From contig NZ_AP018288.1 of the NCBI RefSeq assembly GCF_002368335.1, positions 364,948 through 428,947 on the forward strand: a stretch of DNA of 64,000 nt, in the 5' to 3' direction. Of the stretch, positions 9,893 to 18,201 are shown piece by piece. The position numbers and the translations under genes were made by a program. Position 1 is the stretch's first letter, and each line of letters begins with the position of its first letter. The notes below the pieces were generated by a model that saw only the letters and a program-made list of their open reading frames with translations, ran no database searches and was not told the origin of the DNA. Source of the stretch: Nostoc sp. NIES-4103. Lineage in GTDB: Bacteria > Cyanobacteriota > Cyanobacteriia > Cyanobacteriales > Nostocaceae.

Positions 9893-10603
9893 GTGAAAGT
9901 AGGGCATAGTTTGCAAGCAAAAGAGATTAAGGACCAGCTAAAGTCCCTTATCGAGCAAGCCTCCTCGATAGATCCTAATTTAGCGCGGAGATTAGATGAA
10001 GTTAATCGTTGGGTCAAGAATATCAAGCCTGGTTCCTTGACTGCTAAACCATTTGTGCTTGCCTTCCTCCTAGAGGTGATTACTGACTCTACAATTTGGC
10101 TGGCTATTAAATCCCTACCTTGCCAAGAAGAACAAAAAGCCAAGTTCGAGCAAATGACGCCCAATGAAAGGTATTGGTATGGTTATCTTTTTCCTAAGTG
10201 GATCAATGCAACTGACTCCAAGTTTTATATTTGGAAACAAAAATTAATGGCAGGAGAGTTTAATCAGGTTGATGATGATATTATTAAATCTATAGCTCAA
10301 GATATTGTCAGTCGTGAAGGTAGTTTTTGGCAGCGTTATATCGCCGACCTTTCCATGGCAACAGATTTAATTGTTAGTAATCGCCAAGCAAAACCACTAT
10401 GCATTCAAGTTACCAGTGTATCTGAAGAATTTAATCACCAAAAGTATCATTATTGGAAAACTACACTGCACTTGTGGCAAATAGAGAGAGGACTATTTGT
10501 CAGCTACAGTCCTCACGATGCTAATTTTATTAATCAATTAGTCAATGTTGCTTTGTATAACAGTGATTATCTTGCTGGAGGCAAGTATTTAAAATTTTCG
10601 TGA
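9893..10603 (+). CDS. hypothetical protein, possible restriction-endonuclease-like fold
   Basis: 236 residues starting at a GTG (9893). I do not recognise the family. The N-terminal third is helical (QAKEIKDQLKSLIEQASSID). The segment at about residues 160-175 reads ATDLIVSNRQAKPLCIQVTS. This resembles the D...(E/Q)-x-(K/T) strand pattern of PD-(D/E)XK nucleases with Q-V-T in place of E-x-K, but it is only a resemblance. The C-terminus, IERGLFVSYSPHD, looks conserved. The next gene follows 69 bp later on the same strand and probably belongs to the same unit. There is no signal peptide or membrane helix. Confidence 0.55.
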   Translation: MKVGHSLQAKEIKDQLKSLIEQASSIDPNLARRLDEVNRWVKNIKPGSLTAKPFVLAFLLEVITDSTIWLAIKSLPCQEEQKAKFEQMTPNERYWYGYLFPKWINATDSKFYIWKQKLMAGEFNQVDDDIIKSIAQDIVSREGSFWQRYIADLSMATDLIVSNRQAKPLCIQVTSVSEEFNHQKYHYWKTTLHLWQIERGLFVSYSPHDANFINQLVNVALYNSDYLAGGKYLKFS

Positions 10604-10672
10604 TACTTTCAGGGATTTGTTATTCAAGATTTGTGTTCTAGCTTACATACTTACTTGCTTGTCACAGCTTTT

Positions 10673-11113
10673 ATGGCTAATCAAAGAGAAACTCACAGCT
10701 ACGAAAATCAAGTGGATACATTTACTGAAGCTTTAGCAACAGCCCGAAAAATGCAGCAAGACTGGCTGACTTATGGGCTGAATTTTATCCATCTTTACGT
10801 TGAAGATGTGGATGGAGATTGGCTCGAAACCTGGGGGAATGATGAGATCATAGGTAATTCACTATTAGATAGTATCAAAGAATTTCTCGTAAGTGATGAT
10901 CATGTAGCTGTGAGAATACGGCAGCTTTTAGGAGAACGTTCCCTTTTTGATTTAGCAGTCAATATTGAAGCATCCTGGAGAATTCCCCAAGTAGATAACA
11001 GGTTATCTGCTGTAATAAATTTATTAACGAGTAATTTCAGTAGCGAAATAGATGATGATGATTTATTAGATTTAGCAGAAAGTTTATTAGCCAAGCTTGC
11101 TGAGATTTTATGA
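10673..11113 (+). CDS. hypothetical acidic protein, paired with the upstream gene
   Basis: A 146-residue acidic, soluble protein, unrecognised. The frame can be extended to a TTG at 10631, but the ATG at 10673 (MANQRETHSY) is the more natural start. The sequence is mostly helical and ends in a strongly acidic stretch, SEIDDDDLLDLAESLLAKLAEIL. The central ARKMQQDWLTYGLNFIHLYV may be a packing helix. It lies 69 bp behind the putative nuclease-like gene, so the two may form a small module, but no function can be assigned. Confidence 0.5.
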   Translation: MANQRETHSYENQVDTFTEALATARKMQQDWLTYGLNFIHLYVEDVDGDWLETWGNDEIIGNSLLDSIKEFLVSDDHVAVRIRQLLGERSLFDLAVNIEASWRIPQVDNRLSAVINLLTSNFSSEIDDDDLLDLAESLLAKLAEIL

Positions 11114-11324
11114 AGCTTTTATTTTGATTGTAATTGCTGGAAATATCTGCTTTGGCAATACTGATATTTTCATGCCACTACAAATCTAAGTAACCATCAT
11201 GAACTGCGTACACTAGTAGTCTGGCAAGTTAAGCTGGAAAACATCTACATTGCATAATCAAATGAAAGCCAACTTTACTGACTCATTGACTTTTACTCAG
11301 CACGAGCGCACTTTCAAGTCAACT

Positions 11325-11780
11325 CTATCTTACTTGCGTAGGAGTTATCCTGACATGTCGTCTATAAACAAACCAGGTTAACCCGCCTTCATTTTGCTGA
11401 GTGCTGCACCCATCGGGTATATCGCGGAATGTCACTTCCCAATAATCATTTGGGTCTTCAATATTACCAAAGTAGCGGCTATTGCGATCATCTTCTCTCA
11501 CTTGTGACTCATTGACTGGTCTTCTATAGGAGGAGATTACAAAGCGATCGCCCCGTCTAGCATAACACCTTTGATTAGCATCTATAATTTCAGGCGATTG
11601 TTGAAACCAGTTTATTTGGCGCTTGAAATAAGTACCTCTAGGGGCCAAAACTTCTAAATCATCCCTCAAATTAGTTTGAGAGGAGGCGGTGTCAGAATTC
11701 ACCACACCCAATACCCCACACACCAAACCCAGACACACAAGTAATCTTGTTGAATATAACTTTGTGCTACTAATACTCAT
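11325..11780 (-). CDS. secreted hypothetical protein
   Basis: 151 residues with a clear signal peptide (hydrophobic LLVCLGLVCGVLGVVNS, residues 13-29, cleavage probably near ASSQT). The mature part is small, polar and rich in aromatic residues. It carries two cysteines that could pair (RCYARRGDRF at about residue 72 and DGCSTQQN at about 128). No known domain is recognised. It is probably periplasmic or extracellular. It is monocistronic. Confidence 0.6.
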   Translation of the reverse strand: MSISSTKLYSTRLLVCLGLVCGVLGVVNSDTASSQTNLRDDLEVLAPRGTYFKRQINWFQQSPEIIDANQRCYARRGDRFVISSYRRPVNESQVREDDRNSRYFGNIEDPNDYWEVTFRDIPDGCSTQQNEGGLTWFVYRRHVRITPTQVR

Positions 11781-12609
11781 GTTTGATTTCCTTAGTGTTT
11801 AGTATGAAATTTTGCCGTAATTTCACTATTTTTGCATAAATATTGGTTATAATTCAATACTTTAATATTTCCGTAGTTTAAAGTTTTATAAACTACAAAC
11901 CATTGATAAACTGCAAGCATTTCACACTTAGCAAAACTATTAAATAGCTAATGACAATTTTTCTCGAATGGCCAATACCTACGATTCGCTCAAACCTCAA
12001 TTATAAATACTATTTATTTTTGAAAATGCACCATGTTCTACAGGCAATTCATGAATTGCCTCTACATGAATCAGTTTATGTGCGTCAACATAATTCGTAA
12101 TTGATAATTCGTAATTCGTAAATGAAATCAGTGCTTGCTCTGAACCCACCACTGATTGAAGACCACCAAATCTGCATATTTGGTGTTAGCTCTGTACCCT
12201 CTTTAATTACGAATTACCCTCCGGGTGACGCTCGCAGGCTCGCTACCGCTCTTGCTAACGGCAGTCCCCCAGGGAGCAACGCGATTTTCTGAAATCGTCG
12301 TGAAACGAGCAGGGGAAGCGGGGGTAGCTGGGGTAGCTGGGGGAGAAAAAAGAAAAAATCGTACTTTTTGCTACTAAAACTATACTAAATCCACTTAATT
12401 TCTTCTCTTCCCCAGCCTCCCCAGCCTCCCCAGCCCCCCCAGCTCTGCCATCTCACTTTCCGAAGCGTTGCTCCCGTCCCCCAGACGCTCGTTCGCCTTT
12501 GGCGTCTCCCCTTGGGAGAAGACTCGCGCTTCGCTCTTGCTAACGACGGGAACCGCCAAGACGGGGGCTGCCTCACGAATTACGAATTAGTAATTATTGG
12601 GTCAACAAT
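11781..12609. repeat. repeat-rich gene-free region
   Basis: 829 bp without a gene. It includes a perfect 20-nt palindrome at 12042-12061 (AGGCAATTCA then TGAATTGCCT), TAATTCGTAATTCG-type repeats near 12100 and 12585, and a large interspersed repeat (about 12210-12320). It also has CCCCAGC/CTCCCCAG tandem units (about 12408-12442) and a second interspersed repeat to 12570. Open frames here are only translated repeats. Confidence 0.6.
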
Positions 12610-13041
12610 CTAATAGTATCCACCACTAGGAAACAAGAGAATATCTATTATTTCACCTACTATTAAACCCGATGCTGCTAGGCTGGTTAAAATCCAAAAT
12701 GTCTCTAGCCTCTTGAAACCAGTAAAACGCATTTCTAAATCAGCTAAACATGTAGTTGCTACTGGCATGAGAAAGAGACTAAACAATAGTGACCAACTTG
12801 CGATCAAAGCAATTGATGCACTTACAACTAAGATGACAACTAAAGTTTTAGAACTGAAAGCAAGCAATTGCTGCAACCAAGATACGCTCTTACGGACTAC
12901 AGCTATAGCTACAACAGCTACAAAAGCTCCGACTAACCAAATAATTTCATGAGCCGCAAGATACCATCCCAGAAGACCATAAGTCAACCAGAGCAATAGT
13001 AGAGACGTTACAGGAATCCTGTTAAATAATTCCAGATTCAT
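12610..13041 (-). CDS. hypothetical membrane protein, about 4 TM
   Basis: 143 residues from the ATG at 13041 (MNLELFNRIPVTSLLLLWL). The frame continues to 13116, but the added residues are low-quality. There are four to five hydrophobic segments: about residues 10-28, 32-48, 62-100 (one or two) and 115-135. It is an integral membrane protein with no recognisable family motif. It stands alone between two repeat-rich or gene-free stretches. Confidence 0.5.
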   Translation of the reverse strand: MNLELFNRIPVTSLLLLWLTYGLLGWYLAAHEIIWLVGAFVAVVAIAVVRKSVSWLQQLLAFSSKTLVVILVVSASIALIASWSLLFSLFLMPVATTCLADLEMRFTGFKRLETFWILTSLAASGLIVGEIIDILLFPSGGYY

Positions 13042-14351
13042 ATTTTTAAGAATTGTAAAAATAGTGAAATTAAGTAGAAAGCACGAGGCAGAACGCAGAA
13101 GGTAAAAGCCCGTCACTCAGCAGGTTTTAGTGGTTAGCATTTTACATTTAATTTTGTCCACTTACTTAATACCATAATTTTAGATAAAAAAGGTTAACTG
13201 AAGATTAGGTCAGCCAGTAATTTCAGCAATAATTAGGTAATAGGATAGTGCTGTAGCAGATTTTGCTAACCAAGCTGTATTGAGAAAACTTGATTTCAGC
13301 CCGTAGAAGTTAGATTTCCTTGGGGAGATTGTGACTCAACTCTTGGTACTGATTGACAAGAAATTAACACAATTGCCACCAATATTGCTGTCAGTTAAAG
13401 AACAATTATTTTTTGTAAAATCTTTGTTATTAACTATTGTTAAGAAATAAATATTTTTAGCAGCAAAATTTGATTTCTTATAGCGAACTCATAAATAAGG
13501 ATATAACTTAGCTAACCTGATTATGTCCAACCTGGCAAAACAATGAAAATAATAGAGTTAATCAGCACCAACCGATAAATCTAAACAAACCACTCTCATA
13601 CCCAACTTGATCAGCTTTTAATACAAAAACTATGGATTTTAACACCAATATCAATTAATTTCAAGATAGAGAGACTGTGAAATTATGCCTGTATAATATA
13701 ACAAAAGTTACTATATTTATAACTAAGATATTTAATTTATTCCTTTAGATATACAAGTCCTAATGGCAAGCAAAACTATCGGCAGAGATAGGATAAACTT
13801 TCTTTTGTTAAACATATAATTGAAACATTGGTAATACTCTATTTTCCACAAGCTACTGAGATATTGTATTACTTTAGTTTACTAATGATGTAAACTGTAA
13901 AACTTTGCCAACAATATAATGACAAAGATAAACCAGTAATCAATCATCCCAAGTATGAAATATTTTCTATCTCTAGTAGCATTATCTTTTCTCATCCTAG
14001 ACAACAGCAACTAAGTAGGTGGACATAATTAAATGTAAGATAACAACCAGAAAAACCCTCTCATACAAGACTACAAAACTTTTACCTCCTGCCCTTCGGG
14101 TGAGGTTCCGGCTTCTCGCTTATGAGTGGCTACTGTGCGATCGCGTTTTACCAACAGACGCGCCCATGTGGTGTAAAATCCCAAGACCTTGACTCACCTC
14201 CTAGCTCCTACTTAGTGAATGATTAGGTTTATACCTACTTGAGCTTTGCTCAGGACATGCTAAGAGATAATCGCTGTGCTGTTTTCCAATCACAAATTAT
14301 CTTGGTATTAAAAATCAGCTTGATAAAAATACATAGCCAAGGATAAATCAT
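13042..14351. other. 1.3-kb AT-rich gene-free stretch
   Basis: No convincing coding sequence, tRNA or strong hairpin is seen on either strand. The only recognisable piece is interspersed repeat DNA at about 14095-14170 (CTGCCCTTCGGGTGAGG, and a GCGATCGCG site). It may contain the promoter of the following small membrane protein or unrecognised small RNAs. Confidence 0.4.
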
Positions 14352-14744
14352 ATGTCTATGAAGATAATACTGCAAAAAAAATTAGCAGCAGATGGAAATT
14401 TTCATCAAATAACTCAAAGCGAAGTTAAACAAGAGCAAAGGCAAATTGATACTTTAAATCTTCCCGATATAGTCGTGTCTTTGACTCCTGTTGGCTTGCT
14501 TGTGAGTTGGATAATTTTTTTTCTAATTTTGGGAAAGGTGAGGACAGCTTTAGATAATAAAATAGTTTTGAAAATTAATACTTTACACAAAGTACCTTGT
14601 AAAAACTGCCAATTTTATTCAAACAACAACTATCTCAAATGTGCCGTACAACCTTCTATAGTTATGACAGAAGAAGCTAAAGATTGCTCGGAATACTCAC
14701 CGATAAAGGGTAAATTTCCTCCGAAAAATCTTTTAAAAGACTGA
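14352..14744 (+). CDS. small single-TM protein with four conserved-looking cysteines
   Basis: 130 residues. One membrane helix (IVVSLTPVGLLVSWIIFFLIL, residues 41-61) is followed by a short cytosolic or lumenal tail. Cysteines at VPCKNCQFY, YLKCAVQP and AKDCSEYSP are spaced C-x2-C-x11-C-x16-C. The pattern could bind a metal or an Fe-S cluster or form disulfides. This family is seen in cyanobacteria as uncharacterised proteins, and I do not know a function. It converges on htrA, with 81 bp between the stops. Confidence 0.65.
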   Translation: MSMKIILQKKLAADGNFHQITQSEVKQEQRQIDTLNLPDIVVSLTPVGLLVSWIIFFLILGKVRTALDNKIVLKINTLHKVPCKNCQFYSNNNYLKCAVQPSIVMTEEAKDCSEYSPIKGKFPPKNLLKD

Positions 14745-14825
14745 TAACGATGGCTGATACCGTTTTTTTTAAGATTGATACAAATAGGCAGAACCAAAAA
14801 AGCAGCGTTTTGACTGTTTTGTTCC

Positions 14826-15959
14826 TCAACCAGGCTCTTTTTGTGGTAAAGCCTCCGGTCTGACTACGATCGCCTGTCTGTTGCCGTTACGATTGATAGT
14901 AATTTGCAGGCGATCGCCAATTTTGACGGCTTCTACTTGTTGTTGTACTTGCTGTGTATCTTTAATAGCAACACCGTTGATACTTTCAATAATGTCACCC
15001 GGACGCAAACCTGCACGAGCCGCAGGGGAGTTGCGGACAATTCCTACAACGACCACGCCTGTATCCTGATTAACTTTTAAACCAATATTGCTCTGATTAA
15101 TTGTGGCTCGCAACTCTGGATTCAACTGAGCCATTTGCACCCCGATGTAAGGATGATCTACTCGTCCTTTGGCTACCAATTGGGCCGCAATTCGTTGAGC
15201 AGTATTGATCGGAATGGCAAAACCCAATCCCTGCGCTCCCCGAATCACGGCCGTATTCATACCAATCACTTCACTTTCTGAGTTCAGCAAAGGGCCACCA
15301 GAGTTCCCCGGATTAATCGCTGCATCGGTTTGGATAAAGTCAACTCGCTCTGTAGGCACACCAAGATCTGCAATAGAACGCTGAGTAGCGCTGACAACTC
15401 CTTGAGTAACAGTGTTATCGAGTCCTAGGGGATTGCCAATGGCGATCGCCCACTGTCCTGGTAATAGATTATCTGAATTGCCTATCCTGACTGTTGGTAG
15501 TCCTGTAGCTTTAATTCTGACCACAGCAACATCAGTAACAGGGTCACTACCTACCACAGTGCCCTGAAAACGGCGACCATCTTTTAATATTACTGTGACA
15601 TTATCTGCTTGTGCCACCACATGAGCATTAGTTAAAATTAATCCATCAGCACTAGTAATAAAGCCGGAACCGATACCGCGTTCTACTCGTTCTGTACTGG
15701 GCAACTGCCCACCGAAAAAACGTTCTAAAACAGAGTCTTCAGGAGATACTGCAACAGTGCGAGACGAGTCGATTCGCACTACTGCCGGGCCTGTCTGCTG
15801 CACAACTTTAGTTACATAATTTACATCAATATTTGCACCTGTTGGTGGTACTAAGTTGGGTGCAAACAGTTTTTGAGCATTCGTGCTATCTCTAGTGGAG
15901 ATGCATCCAGTCACTAGCAAAGCTAGATAAAGGGTAGGTTGTTGAAAAAGTCTTTTCAT
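14826..15959 (-). CDS. HtrA/Deg family serine protease (HhoA/HhoB type)
   Basis: 377 residues: an N-terminal lipoprotein-like signal (LALLVTGC, lipobox cysteine at residue 19), a trypsin-like domain (about 50-250) and one PDZ domain (about 270-365). The catalytic triad is His113 (TNAHVV), Asp143 (DPVTDVAVV) and Ser220 (GNSGGPLL). Cyanobacteria carry several Deg proteases (HtrA, HhoA, HhoB), all with one PDZ and acting in the periplasm or thylakoid lumen on damaged proteins. Which paralogue this is cannot be settled from sequence alone. It is monocistronic. Confidence 0.93.
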   Translation of the reverse strand: MKRLFQQPTLYLALLVTGCISTRDSTNAQKLFAPNLVPPTGANIDVNYVTKVVQQTGPAVVRIDSSRTVAVSPEDSVLERFFGGQLPSTERVERGIGSGFITSADGLILTNAHVVAQADNVTVILKDGRRFQGTVVGSDPVTDVAVVRIKATGLPTVRIGNSDNLLPGQWAIAIGNPLGLDNTVTQGVVSATQRSIADLGVPTERVDFIQTDAAINPGNSGGPLLNSESEVIGMNTAVIRGAQGLGFAIPINTAQRIAAQLVAKGRVDHPYIGVQMAQLNPELRATINQSNIGLKVNQDTGVVVVGIVRNSPAARAGLRPGDIIESINGVAIKDTQQVQQQVEAVKIGDRLQITINRNGNRQAIVVRPEALPQKEPG

Positions 15960-16721
15960 GTGACAAACAGCGATCGCCTTTATGATAAACTCTTACAAGA
16001 AGTCCTCGTAATCATAGAGCTATCTTGCAGTTTAGGTTGGGACTGCGCTCACTGCACCTATCCTGAGTCTGTCTTCTCTAGGATTTCTATAAACAATATC
16101 CAAATATGAATGATGAAGGATTTCTTTTTGTAGTAGTATCATCTTCTGCGTGAAATAAATTATCCCGCATTCTATGCAACGCTGAAAAAGGTATGTTATT
16201 TTGTGATTGACGACTTTGGGTGAAAAATCAGGCTAGCTAGTCAAAAGATCACTATAATTTTTGTTTTGAGCAACAAACATAATTGTCTGCGATATTTGAT
16301 ACTTAGGGGCTATATCAAGTAAGTTAGCGTAAATATTTGTAGTTGGTACAATGCAAAAACCAGCATTAAAGGGCTTTTTAGCCTAGTTCATGCTTCTTCA
16401 AATAGTTCGGTTTTTTTTGCCTACGACTTATCCAACTTTCTGATGAAATATATTGGCAAAATGATACCATGCAATTTTTATAAAATTTTTTTATATTTGA
16501 ATATACTAACTTTAGTCAAAATTTATATTTGTTTTTGATAAAATACTGATACATTAGATATAGTTCGATATTAGTAGTGTTTTCTATAATTAGATATTTG
16601 CAAAATATCTAATTGATCCAAATATTGAAAAGTTTCCTTACCATTACTTTATTGATTTTAAAGGTATTTGCTACATATTTGAGTGCAAAATGTCCCTATT
16701 ATTATATTTGAGGTGCTTTTG
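15960..16721. other. AT-rich gene-free stretch
   Basis: 762 bp with no supported gene. The half nearest the methyltransferase is markedly AT-rich (16480-16700), like that gene itself. A region near 16350-16385 (AACCAGCATTAAAGGGCTTTTTAGCC) could be a weak terminator-like structure, but no gene feeds into it. Confidence 0.35.
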
Positions 16722-17420
16722 ATGAATAGCAATTTAGTTAGAGAAAAAATTAGTATTCTTAATAAAGTATACAAAGTTAGTTTAAAACAGAGTTTAAAAT
16801 TTGAACTTAAAAGCTTATTTGGAAGAATTTTCTATAATTCTGAACCGACGCTTTCATTAAAATCCAAGAACTTATTAAATTTAGGTTCGGGGCGTAAAAA
16901 AATTGAAAATTGGATAAATGCTGATTTTTTTAGTGATTTGATTTGGTGGAAAAAATCTAGTCAACGGCCAGATTGGATGCTTGATTTGAGATATCCTCTG
17001 AATTGTAAAGATAATGTTTGGGACGGAGTTTTTTCATCACACACTCTTGAGCATTTATATCCAGACGAGGCTCTGCAATTACTGAAAGAACTGAATAGAA
17101 CAATGAAGCCAGGAGCATGGTTGAGAATAACTGTTCCTGATTTGAGAAAATATGTAGCTTACTACCGTGGTGAAAAGGTAGACGAAGAATTTACTCGTAG
17201 ATGGCAGACAGGATGTGAAGCAATTAGAACCATGACCCAGAATTACATTCATGTATCTGTCTGGGATAGTGAGTTATTAGGAATATTTCTCAAGGAAGCG
17301 GGATTTATAAATATTAAAGAAGTCTCCTTTATGCAGGGAACAGATGAGTTACTGCTTAAAGATTTAAAGGATAGAGACTGGGAAAGTTTGTATATGGAAG
17401 CTCAAAAACCTAGAGGCTGA
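16722..17420 (+). CDS. SAM-dependent methyltransferase (class I, Methyltransf_11-like)
   Basis: 232 residues from the ATG at 16722, which has GAGGTG about 8 nt upstream. A GTG at 16683 in frame is less likely. Motif I is LLNLGSGRKKIENWINAD (about residues 50-67). The region WDGVFSSHTLEHLYPDEALQLL followed by MKPGAWLRITVPDLRKY (about 105-150) is typical of class I methyltransferases that act on sugars or lipids near glycosyltransferase loci. The DNA is AT-rich, unlike its neighbours, so it may have been acquired horizontally. The substrate is unknown. Confidence 0.8.
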   Translation: MNSNLVREKISILNKVYKVSLKQSLKFELKSLFGRIFYNSEPTLSLKSKNLLNLGSGRKKIENWINADFFSDLIWWKKSSQRPDWMLDLRYPLNCKDNVWDGVFSSHTLEHLYPDEALQLLKELNRTMKPGAWLRITVPDLRKYVAYYRGEKVDEEFTRRWQTGCEAIRTMTQNYIHVSVWDSELLGIFLKEAGFINIKEVSFMQGTDELLLKDLKDRDWESLYMEAQKPRG

Positions 17421-17433
17421 TACCTTACCATAC

Positions 17434-18120
17434 TCAAGATTCAAAACTCAACACAGATTTATAAGCTTTAACTTGCAAATCAATACCAGTAATAGCGGTA
17501 CCAACTACAACAGCGTAAGCTTTTAAATCTAAAGCTTTTCTAGCCATTTGGGGTGAGGAAATCCCTCCTTCACAAATGGCTGGAATATCCAACTTTTCTA
17601 CTATCTGGCTGAGGAGTTCCCAGCCTGGTGGACAAAGATCCTTAGTTGCATTCGTGTAGCCGTAAAGAGTTGTCCCGACAATATCAGCACCAGCATCAGC
17701 GGCAGCTTCTGCCGCTGCAATTGTATCTACATCCGCCATCACTGGTTTACCCAATTCCTGATGAATTCGAGCAATGATATCTACCACAGTTTCATCATCA
17801 GGGCGGCTTCTAGTAGTCGCATCTATGGCAATAATATCCGCTCCCGCTTCAGCTACAGCAGCAGCATGGTGAAACTTGGGCGTAATGTATACATCATATC
17901 CAGCCATTACTTGTTTCCACAGACCAATAATCGGCACTTTAACTTTTTCACGCACAGCAATAATATGATTTGGAGTGTCAATTCTCACACCAACCGCACC
18001 ATTATTAACAGCAGCTTGTGCCATTGCTGCAATCACCACTGGTTCATGTAGTGGGGAATCAGCAGGCGCTTGACAAGACACAATCAGCCCGCGATGCAGT
18101 AGTTTAATGGAATTTGTCAT
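17434..18120 (-). CDS. nanE: putative N-acetylmannosamine-6-phosphate 2-epimerase
   Basis: 228 residues, full length for NanE, a TIM-barrel enzyme interconverting ManNAc-6-P and GlcNAc-6-P. Characteristic stretches are RGLIVSCQAPADSPLH at the N-terminus, GVRIDTPNHI, PIIGLWKQ, DIIAIDATTRSRPD and ICEGGISSPQMARKAL at the phosphate site. No other sialic acid or ManNAc catabolic gene is adjacent, so it may serve amino-sugar recycling. It is followed upstream (18121-18201) by ACTATTA/ACTCCTA heptamer repeats. Confidence 0.9.
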   Translation of the reverse strand: MTNSIKLLHRGLIVSCQAPADSPLHEPVVIAAMAQAAVNNGAVGVRIDTPNHIIAVREKVKVPIIGLWKQVMAGYDVYITPKFHHAAAVAEAGADIIAIDATTRSRPDDETVVDIIARIHQELGKPVMADVDTIAAAEAAADAGADIVGTTLYGYTNATKDLCPPGWELLSQIVEKLDIPAICEGGISSPQMARKALDLKAYAVVVGTAITGIDLQVKAYKSVLSFES

Positions 18121-18201
18121 TTGTCAGTTGTTTTTTATTTTCCACTAACTATTAACTCCTAACTCCTAACTATTAACTCTTAACTATTAACTATTAACTC
18201 T

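Noticed and set aside
12385..12576. Minus-strand 63-codon frame
   Set aside because: Lies inside interspersed and CCCCAGCCT repeats; no coding features.
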